Numbered from the stretch's first letter, positions 7,393 through 14,641 are shown. The stretch is 16,549 nt of DNA from JBCCSZ01 sp039199225 (GCA_039199225.1 JBCCSZ010000168.1:1-16549); one strand, 5' to 3'. Notes: generated by a model not told the origin, from the letters alone. Translations and numbers: made by a program.

Positions 7393-7770
7393 TTATCGCT
7401 TTAACAACAAGGCTGTATCAAAGTAAAAGGGTTGAGCAGAAACTATTTTCTGATTGTCTACATGATAAATCTGAATCATTTCCGTTTCAATTAATTTATC
7501 CAGGACATTTTTTCCCTGGATGGTAGACACAGCAAAAACCTTATTTTCACACTCGTAAAATGCGGTTGTCAGCGTTTCAAATTGTTGCCAGTAAGCATTG
7601 AACTTTTTGAAAAAATCGACCAATGCTTCTGGGCCTCGGTATCCGCCACCGTATGGCAAAGAGTCGGCCTGCTTCAAAGTAAAATCATCCGCCAAAAGTT
7701 TGTAGGCATTTTCGCGATCTCCCTTGGCTAGATGAGCATAAAAGTTTTGAACTATTGCTGTATTCTTCAT
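7393..7770 (-). CDS. SnoaL/NTF2-like fold protein, cytoplasmic
   Basis: The product has 125 residues. The start is the ATG at 7770, which overlaps the stop of the preceding gene by one base (TGATG); an adjacent in-frame GTG at 7773 is less likely. The sequence follows the SnoaL_2 pattern: an N-terminal helix (VQNFYAHLAKGDRENAYKLL), a strand with ADDF, a Gly-rich loop before a GPEALVDFFKKF helix, then a long beta-sheet (VFAVSTIQGKNV, MIQIYHVDNQKIVSAQPFYF). Such proteins bind or transform small hydrophobic molecules, and many have no known activity. No signal peptide is present, unlike its partner. The overlap implies translational coupling with the lipoprotein upstream. The exact function cannot be read from the sequence. 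Confidence 0.82.
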   Translation of the reverse strand: MKNTAIVQNFYAHLAKGDRENAYKLLADDFTLKQADSLPYGGGYRGPEALVDFFKKFNAYWQQFETLTTAFYECENKVFAVSTIQGKNVLDKLIETEMIQIYHVDNQKIVSAQPFYFDTALLLKR

Positions 7771-8258
7771 CACTTTTTTTTAGAAATTTGCTTTATCACA
7801 GCAGACCAATCGACCACATCCCAATGTTCTACGAACTTTCCGTTCTCAACGCGCCACCAATCTGCGCCGGTCCATGTGGCCTTGATGCCAGAGGCTGGAA
7901 TATCAAACAGCTCAGCACTGTGGGTGCCAGTCCAAGTGATTCTCGCAACAACCAGATCGTCTTTCACAACCACCGACTCTATGTTGGCTGAGAGGTCGGG
8001 AAACACCGTCAAAAACCACGAAGCGCCCGCTCGAATGCCTTCTAAACCTTGTTCAACCAGCGGACTGTGCTGCCGATAGTCTTCGGCGATGACCTCTCCA
8101 AAACGGTCAAAGGCTTTGTTTTCCATGAGCTGAATAAACGTTGAAACCAATGCCTTTTTCTCTGTAGCATCCAGTGCCTCCTCGTTGGCTGTTTGCTCAC
8201 AGGAAGAAAATGTAAACAACATCCCACCAAGCAGGAGGAATATTTTTAAACCATTCAT
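7770..8258 (-). CDS. SnoaL-like ester-cyclase-family lipoprotein
   Basis: The product has 162 residues with a lipoprotein signal (MNGLKIFLLLGGMLFTFSSC, lipidated Cys at 20). The mature part is a SnoaL-like polyketide-cyclase fold: NKAFDRFGEVIAEDYRQHSP, then GIRAGASWFLTVFPDLSANI, VARITWTGTHS, and a final WWRVENGKFVEHWDVVDW. The pattern resembles the stand-alone ester cyclase family, where His and Asp residues of the cone-shaped pocket act on a small ligand; here it would act outside the cytoplasm. It precedes a second, unlipidated SnoaL-type protein with a 1-base overlap and follows an AraC-type regulator gene on the same strand. A TAACTTTG box upstream suggests its own promoter. Confidence 0.85.
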   Translation of the reverse strand: MNGLKIFLLLGGMLFTFSSCEQTANEEALDATEKKALVSTFIQLMENKAFDRFGEVIAEDYRQHSPLVEQGLEGIRAGASWFLTVFPDLSANIESVVVKDDLVVARITWTGTHSAELFDIPASGIKATWTGADWWRVENGKFVEHWDVVDWSAVIKQISKKK

Positions 8259-8290
8259 AGTCTTATAGTTTAAAAGGTGAATGAATGGTA

Positions 8291-8298
8291 CAAAGTTA
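8291..8298 (-). promoter_or_regulatory. Promoter -7 box for the SnoaL-like gene pair
   Basis: On the minus strand TAACTTTG matches TAnnTTTG exactly and would give a leader of about 25 bases before the ATG at 8258. TTG triplets lie upstream, but none at ideal spacing for the -33 element. This supports transcription of the pair independently of the upstream AraC-type gene. Confidence 0.4.
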
Positions 8299-8310
8299 GG
8301 CAGGACAAAG

Positions 8311-8345
8311 TCAATTGAATTGTCAACTTGGACGATTCAATTGAA
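8311..8345. promoter_or_regulatory. Repeated TCAATTGAA sites, candidate operator
   Basis: TCAATTGAA occurs at 8311-8319 and again at 8337-8345, 26 bases apart. The second lies inside the perfect palindrome TTCAATTGAA and overlaps the stop codon of the AraC-type gene. Both lie upstream of the -7 box of the SnoaL-like pair, where an activator would bind. Such AT-rich palindromes can arise by chance. Confidence 0.3.
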
Positions 8346-9152
8346 GATTTGATGCATTTCTTCTCTAAACTTTATGGGCGACTGACCATTGAGCTTTTTG
8401 AAAAAATTATTGAAATGCCCCGTATCTTCAAAACCCAATTGAAAGGCGATTTCTTTGATTTGATCTTGACTGAAGAAGATTTTTCTTTTGGCTTCCAAAT
8501 TTATTCTGTGGTGAATCAAGCCCAGCGTCGTTTGATTGCAGTTGGCCTTGCAAATTCTATTCAACTGCCCCGTAGTGAGGCGCATCAGTTTGGCGTATTC
8601 TTTTACTGATCTAATATTGGTGAAATGATCCTCCAAATAGGCGGTAAATTTTAAAAATGTAGCTTCGCTCTTTTTTCGGACGGACTGCCGCTTCCCGGAG
8701 GCCCTCCAAACATAGGTCAGCAATACCTTGAGTAGATCAAATACAATACGGAGTCTCTTGGGCTTTTCTTCCATCAACTCACTTTTTATTTGTTGGAAGA
8801 CGGAGGAAAAAAATGGATGGCTGGTGATTTGATAGGCAGGAGATTGGGTTGGCGATCCAAAGAGGGAAAACAAATCTTTGTCGAGCAACTCTACCAATTC
8901 TGAACCAATGGAAATAACATATCCAAAATTATAGGTATGGGGCTGCGCCGTGATGTAGTGAACTTGATTTTTAGAAACTAAAAAAAGAGAATGATCCAGG
9001 ATTGGATACTGCTGAAAGTCTATAAAATGATCAGCCGCTCCTTGCTCTAGAAAAAAGATTTCATAGTGGTTGTGAGCATGCGGTTTGCTGACGAACGCTT
9101 TTTCTTTGGTTCGATAGTCAATTTGATAAAAACTTATCTGTTTTCCCTCCAA
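8337..9152 (-). CDS. AraC-family transcriptional regulator
   Basis: About 271 residues. The N-terminal half is a cupin-like sensor domain (SKPHAHNHYEIFFLEQGAAD, then a VHYITAQPHTYNFGYVISIG segment), the usual ligand-binding part. The C-terminal ~100 residues carry the two AraC helix-turn-helix motifs (RSVKEYAKLMRLTTGQLNRI; then DQIKEIAFQLGFEDTGHFNNFF followed by KKLNGQSPIKFRE). The start is unclear: the first in-frame initiator is a TTG at 9152, yet upstream codons back to a stop at 9231-9233 read as plausible protein (ILYKFQSPQEAQSL), with no ATG or GTG. A longer N-terminus with a rare start such as ATC or ATA is possible. The gene lies just upstream of the SnoaL-like pair, its most likely target. 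Confidence 0.88.
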   Translation of the reverse strand: MEGKQISFYQIDYRTKEKAFVSKPHAHNHYEIFFLEQGAADHFIDFQQYPILDHSLFLVSKNQVHYITAQPHTYNFGYVISIGSELVELLDKDLFSLFGSPTQSPAYQITSHPFFSSVFQQIKSELMEEKPKRLRIVFDLLKVLLTYVWRASGKRQSVRKKSEATFLKFTAYLEDHFTNIRSVKEYAKLMRLTTGQLNRICKANCNQTTLGLIHHRINLEAKRKIFFSQDQIKEIAFQLGFEDTGHFNNFFKKLNGQSPIKFREEMHQIFN

Positions 9153-9199
9153 ACTCTGTGCTTCTTGTGGGGATTGAAACTTGTATAAGATGGATGGAC

Positions 9200-9568
9200 T
9201 TATGAATCCTTCCGCAAGATTTTCTCCATCTTACGGCCTTTGGCCAATTCATCGACCAGCTTATCCAGGTATCTTGCTTGTCTGGTCAATTCAAAATCTA
9301 TTTCCTCAATTCGATAACCACAAATGACACCCTTGATCAGGTGGGCATTGGGATGTAAGGTGGCCTTTTGAAAAAATGTCTCAAAGGTGGCCTTCTCGGC
9401 AATGAGCCCTTGCAATTTATTCTCATCAAATCCGGTCAACCACTCAATGACTTGGTGTAGCTCCTCTTTGGTCCGACCTTTCTTTTCCACCTTATTGACG
9501 TAATGTGGATAAACAGATGCAAAGGTCATCTTTGCAATTTTATCATTCTTTTCAGCTGTAACTTTCAT
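9200..9568 (-). CDS. DUF2200 family protein
   Basis: The product has 122 residues and matches the DUF2200 family along its full length: IAKMTFASVYPHYVNKVEKK, then RTKEELHQVIEWLTGFDENK, TFETFFQKATLHPNAH, IKGVICGYRIEEI and YLDKLVDELAKGRKMEKILR. It is a small soluble protein without a signal peptide. The family is widespread in bacteria and has no established function to my knowledge. Its stop lies 47 bases before the TTG of the AraC-type gene on the same strand, so the two may be co-transcribed. The start ATG at 9568 agrees with the family's usual N-terminus. Confidence 0.92.
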   Translation of the reverse strand: MKVTAEKNDKIAKMTFASVYPHYVNKVEKKGRTKEELHQVIEWLTGFDENKLQGLIAEKATFETFFQKATLHPNAHLIKGVICGYRIEEIDFELTRQARYLDKLVDELAKGRKMEKILRKDS

Positions 9569-9651
9569 TTTGATTAGGTTTTAATTATCGTTTGGTGCAT
9601 TACCTTTTTGACTGGCCAGATGATAGGTTGAAAGCTCAAAGAGCGATGAAT

Positions 9652-9671
9652 CGCAACGACCAGTTGTTGCG
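9652..9671. repeat. Hairpin CGCAAC / GTTGCG between two minus-strand genes
   Basis: A perfect 6-bp GC-containing stem with an 8-base loop lies about 60 bases past the stop of the inositol-monophosphatase-family gene and about 85 bases before the DUF2200 start. A second short dyad, TCGAC/GTCGA (9680-9691), is adjacent. No T run follows on the minus strand, so it is at best a weak terminator. Confidence 0.3.
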
Positions 9672-9732
9672 CTGCTTGATCGACTCGTCGAGCTTTCCTT
9701 CCTGTATTTTTGAAAAAATCAATTGCATCCGT

Positions 9733-10563
9733 TCAGACTTTTCTGCTGTTGTCAAAAAAGACACCTTGGTGGTTCATAAAGGTGCCGTCCTTTCTATTCA
9801 AATCCAGCCTTTCTCCCGCAAAATTGGTGGCGGGTAATCCCAATTCCCGATAAATGCAAGACGTAGCAGCATAATCCCAGATGCTCCCACCGCCGCTTTC
9901 TTTCTTGGGAAACTTCAACATACAAGCCGGGCCATTTTCCAACACCAGTAGGGCATTCAACACCGCTCCCCCACCCGATATTTCTCTGATTCCATTCAAA
10001 CCCAACTTCTCCACCTTTTCATCTAGTATCTGTTGTATTTCTACAAGGCGAGGTGTATCCTTCAGCTTTCGATCCGTCACATACGTCAGGTGGTCATTGG
10101 CATGCTTTATTTGCCAGGGTACATCGCTGCAGTAGGCCCCACCCCCTTTGATGGCGTGATACAATGTATCTGTTCTGGGATCGTACACAACGCCGATGTG
10201 CGGTGTCCCGTCTTTTGCCACCAGCGCAATGGATACCGAAAAGCCTGGTCGCTTATTGATAAAAGCAAGAGTGCCATCCATCGGATCGATGCTCCAAAAA
10301 AATTCTTTTTCGAATCGAAGGCCATCGTCTTCGCTTTCTTCCGACAGGAGGGCCAAATCAAAGGTTTGGCAACTGGGCAGTAGATGCGATAGAATAACAG
10401 CCTCAGACTCCTTGTCCACCGCCGTTACGACCTGCGAAGCATAACTGCTTCCTCCCCCATCCTTTGTCTCCACTGAAATATCTGCCTGCATGTACTGCTG
10501 GATGACCTTGCCGGCGGAAAGAGCGGCCTTGATCGCTAAATTTTTGAGCTGTATTAGATTCAT
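9733..10563 (-). CDS. Inositol monophosphatase / CysQ-family phosphatase
   Basis: The protein has 276 residues. This is a metal-dependent, lithium-sensitive-type phosphatase fold. The visible active-site residues are: VTAVDKESE (D50), LLSEES (E75/E76), WSIDPMDGT (D93, D96 with the backbone carbonyl between) and GGGSIWDYAA (D230). These hold the two or three Mg ions. Family members hydrolyse inositol phosphates, 3'-phosphoadenosine 5'-phosphate or sugar phosphates; the sequence does not tell which, though the long insert between the motifs is closer to CysQ/bisphosphate nucleotidases than to the classic SuhB type. It starts 2 bases after the stop of a small-molecule kinase gene, so translation is probably coupled and the two may act on related metabolites. 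It is a cytoplasmic protein. Confidence 0.9.
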   Translation of the reverse strand: MNLIQLKNLAIKAALSAGKVIQQYMQADISVETKDGGGSSYASQVVTAVDKESEAVILSHLLPSCQTFDLALLSEESEDDGLRFEKEFFWSIDPMDGTLAFINKRPGFSVSIALVAKDGTPHIGVVYDPRTDTLYHAIKGGGAYCSDVPWQIKHANDHLTYVTDRKLKDTPRLVEIQQILDEKVEKLGLNGIREISGGGAVLNALLVLENGPACMLKFPKKESGGGSIWDYAATSCIYRELGLPATNFAGERLDLNRKDGTFMNHQGVFFDNSRKV

Positions 10564-10565
10564 CG

Positions 10566-11513
10566 CTAAAGATTGTTGATCACTTCTGCTGTCACGCGTT
10601 CGCTGTAACTGTTAATCTTCCAATGCCCAGGACTCCACCCTTTCAAGAAGCGGTGAAAGTCGGCCCAGGCAACTCGGTACAAAGACCGCCATTCCCTTTC
10701 CAGAGCTTCATTTTTTTGCCCAAGCGCGCTTTGCAAGTGGCCAAAGTACGTATCCAAGATTTGTGCTTCCAAGCGTTCACATTCCCACTCATTCAAACAA
10801 CTCCCTACAAAATACGCCACATCCTTCATTCCGCATCCACCGCCTACATACTGAAAGTCTACTGCCGCTACTGGTCCATCTTGCGCAAAACAAAAATTGG
10901 CCAGCTTGGCGTCTCCGTGGACAAAGGTTTTGTAGACACACTTATTCAGTTTTTCATCGATGGCGGCAGCGGATGCCTTGAGGCGTTTGTCTTTCAGTAC
11001 GGCCAGCTCCTGGGGTCGGGTCTCCAAATGCCAGTAGGTTCCGACTTCCCAAAGCTCCTTCGGATGTTTTCCCATATAAGCAGCATGAAATCGGGCCAAC
11101 CATGCCAAACAAGAAGCCACTTCTTCCCAGCCTACGGCTCGCTTTCGCAGCGGAAAGCCCGCTCTGTCTAGGTCCTCCAATACCATCAAGACTTCCTCTT
11201 TTTGTCTTTCGATGGCAAAGCATGCAGGCAAGCGGGCCGTACTGTCTTTGCTGTGGGTTTCGTACCAGCTAGACTCCACTTGGTAGGATTTCAACTTTCG
11301 CTGGTGACCTATATCCGTGTTCCATCCCCGAGGATGATTTTGATGCCTGGGCAACTGGACATGTTTGACGACAACGCTTTTAGACGAAGCATTTTCCAGT
11401 TCGACGCGGACAATTTTTCCATATCCACTCCACAATTCCTGTATGATCTCTTTTTCAACCATTGCAGATGCGCCTGTAGACTGCAAAATGATCGACCGAA
11501 GGTATTCATTCAT
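10566..11513 (-). CDS. Aminoglycoside-phosphotransferase/choline-kinase-like small-molecule kinase
   Basis: The protein has 315 residues from the ATG at 11513. The frame extends to 11582, but that part overlaps the upstream gene and adds no family sequence. It has a protein-kinase-like fold: VVVKH (ATP-binding Lys50), LMVLEDL hinge (about 109-115), the Brenner-type catalytic loop FVHGDAKLANFCF (H199, D201, N206) and the metal-binding VAAVDFQY (D219). AYFVGSCL follows as in the EcKL/CHK kinase-like families. It probably phosphorylates a small alcohol or amine. It is followed after 2 bases by a phosphatase of the inositol-monophosphatase family, a kinase-phosphatase pairing, and preceded 38 bases upstream by the deiminase lipoprotein gene. 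Antibiotic resistance is not implied by this fold alone. The substrate is unknown. Confidence 0.82.
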   Translation of the reverse strand: MNEYLRSIILQSTGASAMVEKEIIQELWSGYGKIVRVELENASSKSVVVKHVQLPRHQNHPRGWNTDIGHQRKLKSYQVESSWYETHSKDSTARLPACFAIERQKEEVLMVLEDLDRAGFPLRKRAVGWEEVASCLAWLARFHAAYMGKHPKELWEVGTYWHLETRPQELAVLKDKRLKASAAAIDEKLNKCVYKTFVHGDAKLANFCFAQDGPVAAVDFQYVGGGCGMKDVAYFVGSCLNEWECERLEAQILDTYFGHLQSALGQKNEALEREWRSLYRVAWADFHRFLKGWSPGHWKINSYSERVTAEVINNL

Positions 11514-11551
11514 AAACTTTCTAGCTGTAAAATTCCCAAAGCAACTACCCG

Positions 11552-12697
11552 CTATTCCAGTGGCTGCTGTTGGGTAACACAATGAATCATGCCCCCATTT
11601 TGATACAAATTCCGAACATCGATTCCCACGACCGTTCTATTGGGATAGAGCGTTTGAATGAGGGCATTTGCCGCTGCATCGTTGGGATCGTTGTAATTGG
11701 GAACCAGGATTTTCGTGTTGGCAATATAGTAATTGATGTACGAGCCCTGGTAGCCCAAATCTGTACCGTCGGTGGTCTTAACCGTATGCTGCGTCAATGG
11801 AACTTTGAGGAAGGTATAAGCTTGGCCCTCCTTATCCCTGGCAGCAAATAATTTATCAATGTCAGAAGACAGCACATCAAAAGCCAGCAGGTCGTTTCGA
11901 TCCATCGTCACAATGGTACGGGCATTTCCAAACCTCGCAAAGCCGTCGATGTGCTGATCCGTTATCTCCAGGCCAGCCTGACCGTCGAGCCAAATGAAAT
12001 TGGTCACTCCGAGGTATTTCTTAAAAATGACCTCCGCCTGCTGTTGGGTCATGCCCGGATTTCTGTTCTCATTTAAGATAGAACTCTTACACGCCATCAA
12101 GGTGCCATTGCCATCTATCTCCACACTTCCTCCTTCATTGATCATCTCCGCATTTAAATCGACAAGTGTCCTCCCTTGATCGCGGGCGATTTCTGAAGGG
12201 ATTTTATTGCAACGATCAAATTGAATGGGCGCATCCGTCAAATCGTCCGTTTTGTTGCCCCACCCATTGAACCCCCAATCTTCGATCACCAGCTTGCCGT
12301 CTCGATCTCTCACATAAATAGGTCCGTTGTCTCTAATCCAGGTATCGTCCGTTTCATAGAGGTGAAAATCAATACGGGTCAGAGGAATATTTTGGGCTTG
12401 GAGCAAGGAAGTAATGCGTTCTTGTTCTGCTTGGTTGTAGGCAATGATGTGGACATTTTCACTAGAGACCAATGCTCGCGTCATAGCCACCCAGGTATTG
12501 TCCAAGCCATTCCTAAACGGAATACCGTACTGATAGTGGTGTGGCCACTGAAGCCAGGTTCCCTCGTGTTCTTCACCTTCTTCCGGCATGACATACAAAA
12601 TCTCTGATTCGTCGATTGATTCGCGCACCCCATCATCGTTTTGACAAGAAAATAGCAGGATTAAAAACAACCATAATATAGTATTCATTCTGATCAT
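11552..12697 (-). CDS. Agmatine deiminase / peptidylarginine deiminase family lipoprotein
   Basis: The product has 381 residues (378 if the second Met, ATG at 12688, is used). The N-terminus is a lipoprotein signal, MNTILWLFLILLFSC, with the lipidated Cys at 18. The rest matches the PAD_porph/agmatine deiminase family: GTWLQWPHH, DDTWIRDNGPIYV (D123), MINEGGSVEIDGNGTLMA (E188), TDQHIDGFARF (H249, D251) and GGMIHCVTQQQP (nucleophile C373). All residues needed to hydrolyse a guanidino group are present. Agmatine deiminases give N-carbamoylputrescine and ammonia and are normally cytoplasmic, so the lipid anchor is notable and points to a periplasmic or surface substrate such as agmatine or C-terminal Arg of peptides. 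It follows the beta-barrel gene by 31 bases and precedes the kinase gene by 38, suggesting an operon. Confidence 0.92.
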   Translation of the reverse strand: MIRMNTILWLFLILLFSCQNDDGVRESIDESEILYVMPEEGEEHEGTWLQWPHHYQYGIPFRNGLDNTWVAMTRALVSSENVHIIAYNQAEQERITSLLQAQNIPLTRIDFHLYETDDTWIRDNGPIYVRDRDGKLVIEDWGFNGWGNKTDDLTDAPIQFDRCNKIPSEIARDQGRTLVDLNAEMINEGGSVEIDGNGTLMACKSSILNENRNPGMTQQQAEVIFKKYLGVTNFIWLDGQAGLEITDQHIDGFARFGNARTIVTMDRNDLLAFDVLSSDIDKLFAARDKEGQAYTFLKVPLTQHTVKTTDGTDLGYQGSYINYYIANTKILVPNYNDPNDAAANALIQTLYPNRTVVGIDVRNLYQNGGMIHCVTQQQPLE

Positions 12698-12728
12698 TTC
12701 TTTGGTCGTTGGGGGTAAATATATTTAC

Positions 12729-13448
12729 TTAATAAAATCGATATCCAAGAGAAAGACCGATATTGAAGGATTGGATAAAGGGCTGATAATCATCCATAAA
12801 ACCGATATTATCTGTGGTCACGGTCACATCTTGGATCGTCACCCATCCACCGCTCAGTGTAAAGGTTGGCAGCAGTGAAAAGTGTCTCCCCAGATCGGTT
12901 CGCAAACCAATGCCAAACTCATAGCCAAAGCCAACGCCTGATTCAGAGCTTCGCTCAAAATTATTGGTAAATATTCCGTTGGGGATGTCGATGGTTATTC
13001 CAGGATTGGTCACAAGCATGGGACCAATGCCAACACGAGGAAAAAAATTGAATCTCCGACCGATGTTTACCTGGTAAGCAAGGCCAAGCAAAAAGGAATA
13101 GACCTGCCAGTCTTCCGTCTTGCCACTAACTTCAGCCCCCGGATTTTCATCCCTGAAGCTTTCAATCAGGTCTTCAATCTCCGTCTCAAACTTTTGGTAT
13201 CTAAGCCCAGCCGTCAGCGTTACTTTTTGCTTCTCATTGAGGAAATACCCTCCGTAAATATCAAATCGCTGACCGTTTTTTGCAAAGCCAGCATCGGGGT
13301 TTCCAATATCTGTAGCTTGAAAATCTCCAAGGGAAAAACTGGTACCATAGGCTATACCGAGATAAAACTTGGGTCGCTGTTCCTCATCTTGTGAAAAGAG
13401 TGGCTGTGTAAATACCAGAACGAATAAAATAAGCGTGAATTGTTTCAT
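12729..13448 (-). CDS. Outer-membrane beta-barrel protein
   Basis: The product has 239 residues from the ATG at 13448; the frame is open to 13550, but only this start gives a Sec signal (MKQFTLILFVLVFTQPLFSQ, cleavage before or after the Gln). The mature part alternates aromatic and polar residues in strands such as KFYLGIAYGTSFSL, VTLTAGLRYQKF, YSFLLGLAYQV, FGYEFGIGLRTDLG and FNIGLSLGYRFY, ending in an aromatic residue, as in small eight-stranded barrels of the OMP_b-brl type. Function is unknown; it may be structural, an adhesin, or a channel. It precedes the deiminase lipoprotein gene by 31 bases on the same strand, and a 120-base gap with a hairpin separates it from the Ig-like lipoprotein gene upstream. 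Confidence 0.82.
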   Translation of the reverse strand: MKQFTLILFVLVFTQPLFSQDEEQRPKFYLGIAYGTSFSLGDFQATDIGNPDAGFAKNGQRFDIYGGYFLNEKQKVTLTAGLRYQKFETEIEDLIESFRDENPGAEVSGKTEDWQVYSFLLGLAYQVNIGRRFNFFPRVGIGPMLVTNPGITIDIPNGIFTNNFERSSESGVGFGYEFGIGLRTDLGRHFSLLPTFTLSGGWVTIQDVTVTTDNIGFMDDYQPFIQSFNIGLSLGYRFY

Positions 13449-13492
13449 ATGACAAATGGATGATTTGCCCAATTTGCGCCCCTGTCTTTCTA

Positions 13493-13531
13493 GGCCAGAT
13501 AGCGTATAAAAATGCGAAAACCCGCTTGGCC
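13493..13531 (-). promoter_or_regulatory. Bulged hairpin between the Ig-like lipoprotein and beta-barrel genes
   Basis: On the minus strand GGCCA-AGCG pairs with CGCT-ATC-TGGCC, a 9-bp stem with a 3-base bulge and an 18-base loop containing ATTTTTAT. It lies about 40 bases after the stop of the upstream gene and about 45 before the barrel start, so it is either a terminator or a 5'-leader structure. Confidence 0.35.
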
Positions 13532-13568
13532 GATCAAACAAGAACCACAACTTGGATGATGTTAATGT

Positions 13569-14435
13569 TTACCACCTACTTAAAATTTTGATTTCCGTCT
13601 CGGTATTTAAATCATCCCTCGGATCTATGGTTGTTTTTTCATCGACTCGGACAGATATGGGTATACCCACTTCCTTTATGCACAAATCGATGTTGTTTTC
13701 ATTGTCTCCTATATCCGCAATCTGGAACGGATGGACTTCAAAGGTATCTTTTTGACGCAACAATTTCACATGAAAGTTATTCAGCTCGGCCTCTCCCAAT
13801 TCCTTGCCCTCTTTGGAACGAACGCCTCCCGACCATACCGTTCTGACCACCAGCTCGGTTTCTGATTTGGGGCAGTCACAACCGTTGCCCTCAGCCACAT
13901 ATGGATACTGCTCGTCGATTTTGAAGTATTCCGCATAGCTCAAAAACGGCCCCTCCTCCAAGGGGGTCACCGCAATTTTCTGCCCTTTCAAATCCTGCCC
14001 ATCTCTGCTTTTCAATTCTCCGACGATCTCCACTTCTGCAGGCTCGTTATCCGGATACTCACCATATTCTCCAATCAGCAAAATCGTCCTCAGCTCAAAT
14101 GCTTCCACGGCTGGTCGGTAAGATACAAATTCAACTGTACGAATTTCACCCTTTTGGGTCTTGATTTGAAAATCGGAGGCATCTAAGGTGCCGGGGTCTA
14201 TTTCGTGGGAAAAAACAATGGGCATGCCGTCCTTTCCAGGGGCTTTGCGCCAAATCAACCGAGCCTTTTGATTGAGTGCATTGTCCAAGCCGAAAAAGGC
14301 CGAGAGCATGCTTGCTTTCCTCGTTTTGGCTATCGGAGGTATTTTATCAGACAGCAGGTATTCGGGAAGCTGTTGACAGCCTACGGATAATAGGATCAAG
14401 AGTAAAAATACCAGCCTTGATTTTGCCAACATCAT
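13569..14435 (-). CDS. Lipoprotein with Ig-like fold, function unknown
   Basis: The protein has 288 residues, with two adjacent ATG codons at the start. The lipoprotein signal contains LVFLLLILLSVGC, with the lipidated Cys at 20. After a linker, the segment MPIVFSHEIDPGTLDASDFQ and following strands resemble the SbsA-type Ig-like domain, in which FSxxIDPxTLxASDF is a common opening; EVEIVGELKSRDGQDLKG would close it. Further on is a GNGCDCP motif with paired Cys, possibly a disulfide or metal site, then a region with many Asp/Glu that ends TEIKILSRW. I do not recognise the whole protein. It is likely a surface or periplasmic binding protein. A possible promoter lies about 110 bases upstream, and the gene is divergent from the PDZ-hydrolase gene. 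Confidence 0.7.
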   Translation of the reverse strand: MMLAKSRLVFLLLILLSVGCQQLPEYLLSDKIPPIAKTRKASMLSAFFGLDNALNQKARLIWRKAPGKDGMPIVFSHEIDPGTLDASDFQIKTQKGEIRTVEFVSYRPAVEAFELRTILLIGEYGEYPDNEPAEVEIVGELKSRDGQDLKGQKIAVTPLEEGPFLSYAEYFKIDEQYPYVAEGNGCDCPKSETELVVRTVWSGGVRSKEGKELGEAELNNFHVKLLRQKDTFEVHPFQIADIGDNENNIDLCIKEVGIPISVRVDEKTTIDPRDDLNTETEIKILSRW

Positions 14436-14541
14436 GTGATTGTAATATAACTATATTTCATATCATTTTTCGATACCTGAGTCAAATAATGTACTATCGG
14501 ATTTACTATGCTTCAGGTAGTTTCCTCACTAAGTAGTAAGC

Positions 14542-14572
14542 CCAAAATTTAGAAATTATGGTGGCCTACAAA
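14542..14572 (-). promoter_or_regulatory. Possible promoter of the Ig-like lipoprotein gene
   Basis: On the minus strand TTTG (14572-14569) is followed after 17 bases by TAAATTTTG, which is TAnnTTTG with one inserted base. It would start a leader of about 100 bases before the ATG at 14435. Spacing fits the Bacteroidota pattern loosely. Confidence 0.25.
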
Positions 14573-14641
14573 CCCTTTCACATGGGCGATTTTTCCTCCC
14601 GGAGCGCAAAAATGTACAATTTTACCCAATCGAAGCGCTGT

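Noticed and set aside
9592..9837. 81-codon plus-strand open frame
   Set aside because: Much of it is antisense to the phosphatase gene and it has no protein-like features.
10566..11513. Aminoglycoside resistance gene
   Set aside because: The fold is shared by many small-molecule kinases; nothing in the sequence or context points to an antibiotic substrate.
11514..11582. Upstream start of the kinase gene
   Set aside because: It would overlap the end of the deiminase gene and adds residues unlike the family; the ATG at 11513 fits.
13449..13550. Upstream start of the beta-barrel gene
   Set aside because: It would place a charged 34-residue stretch before the signal peptide.
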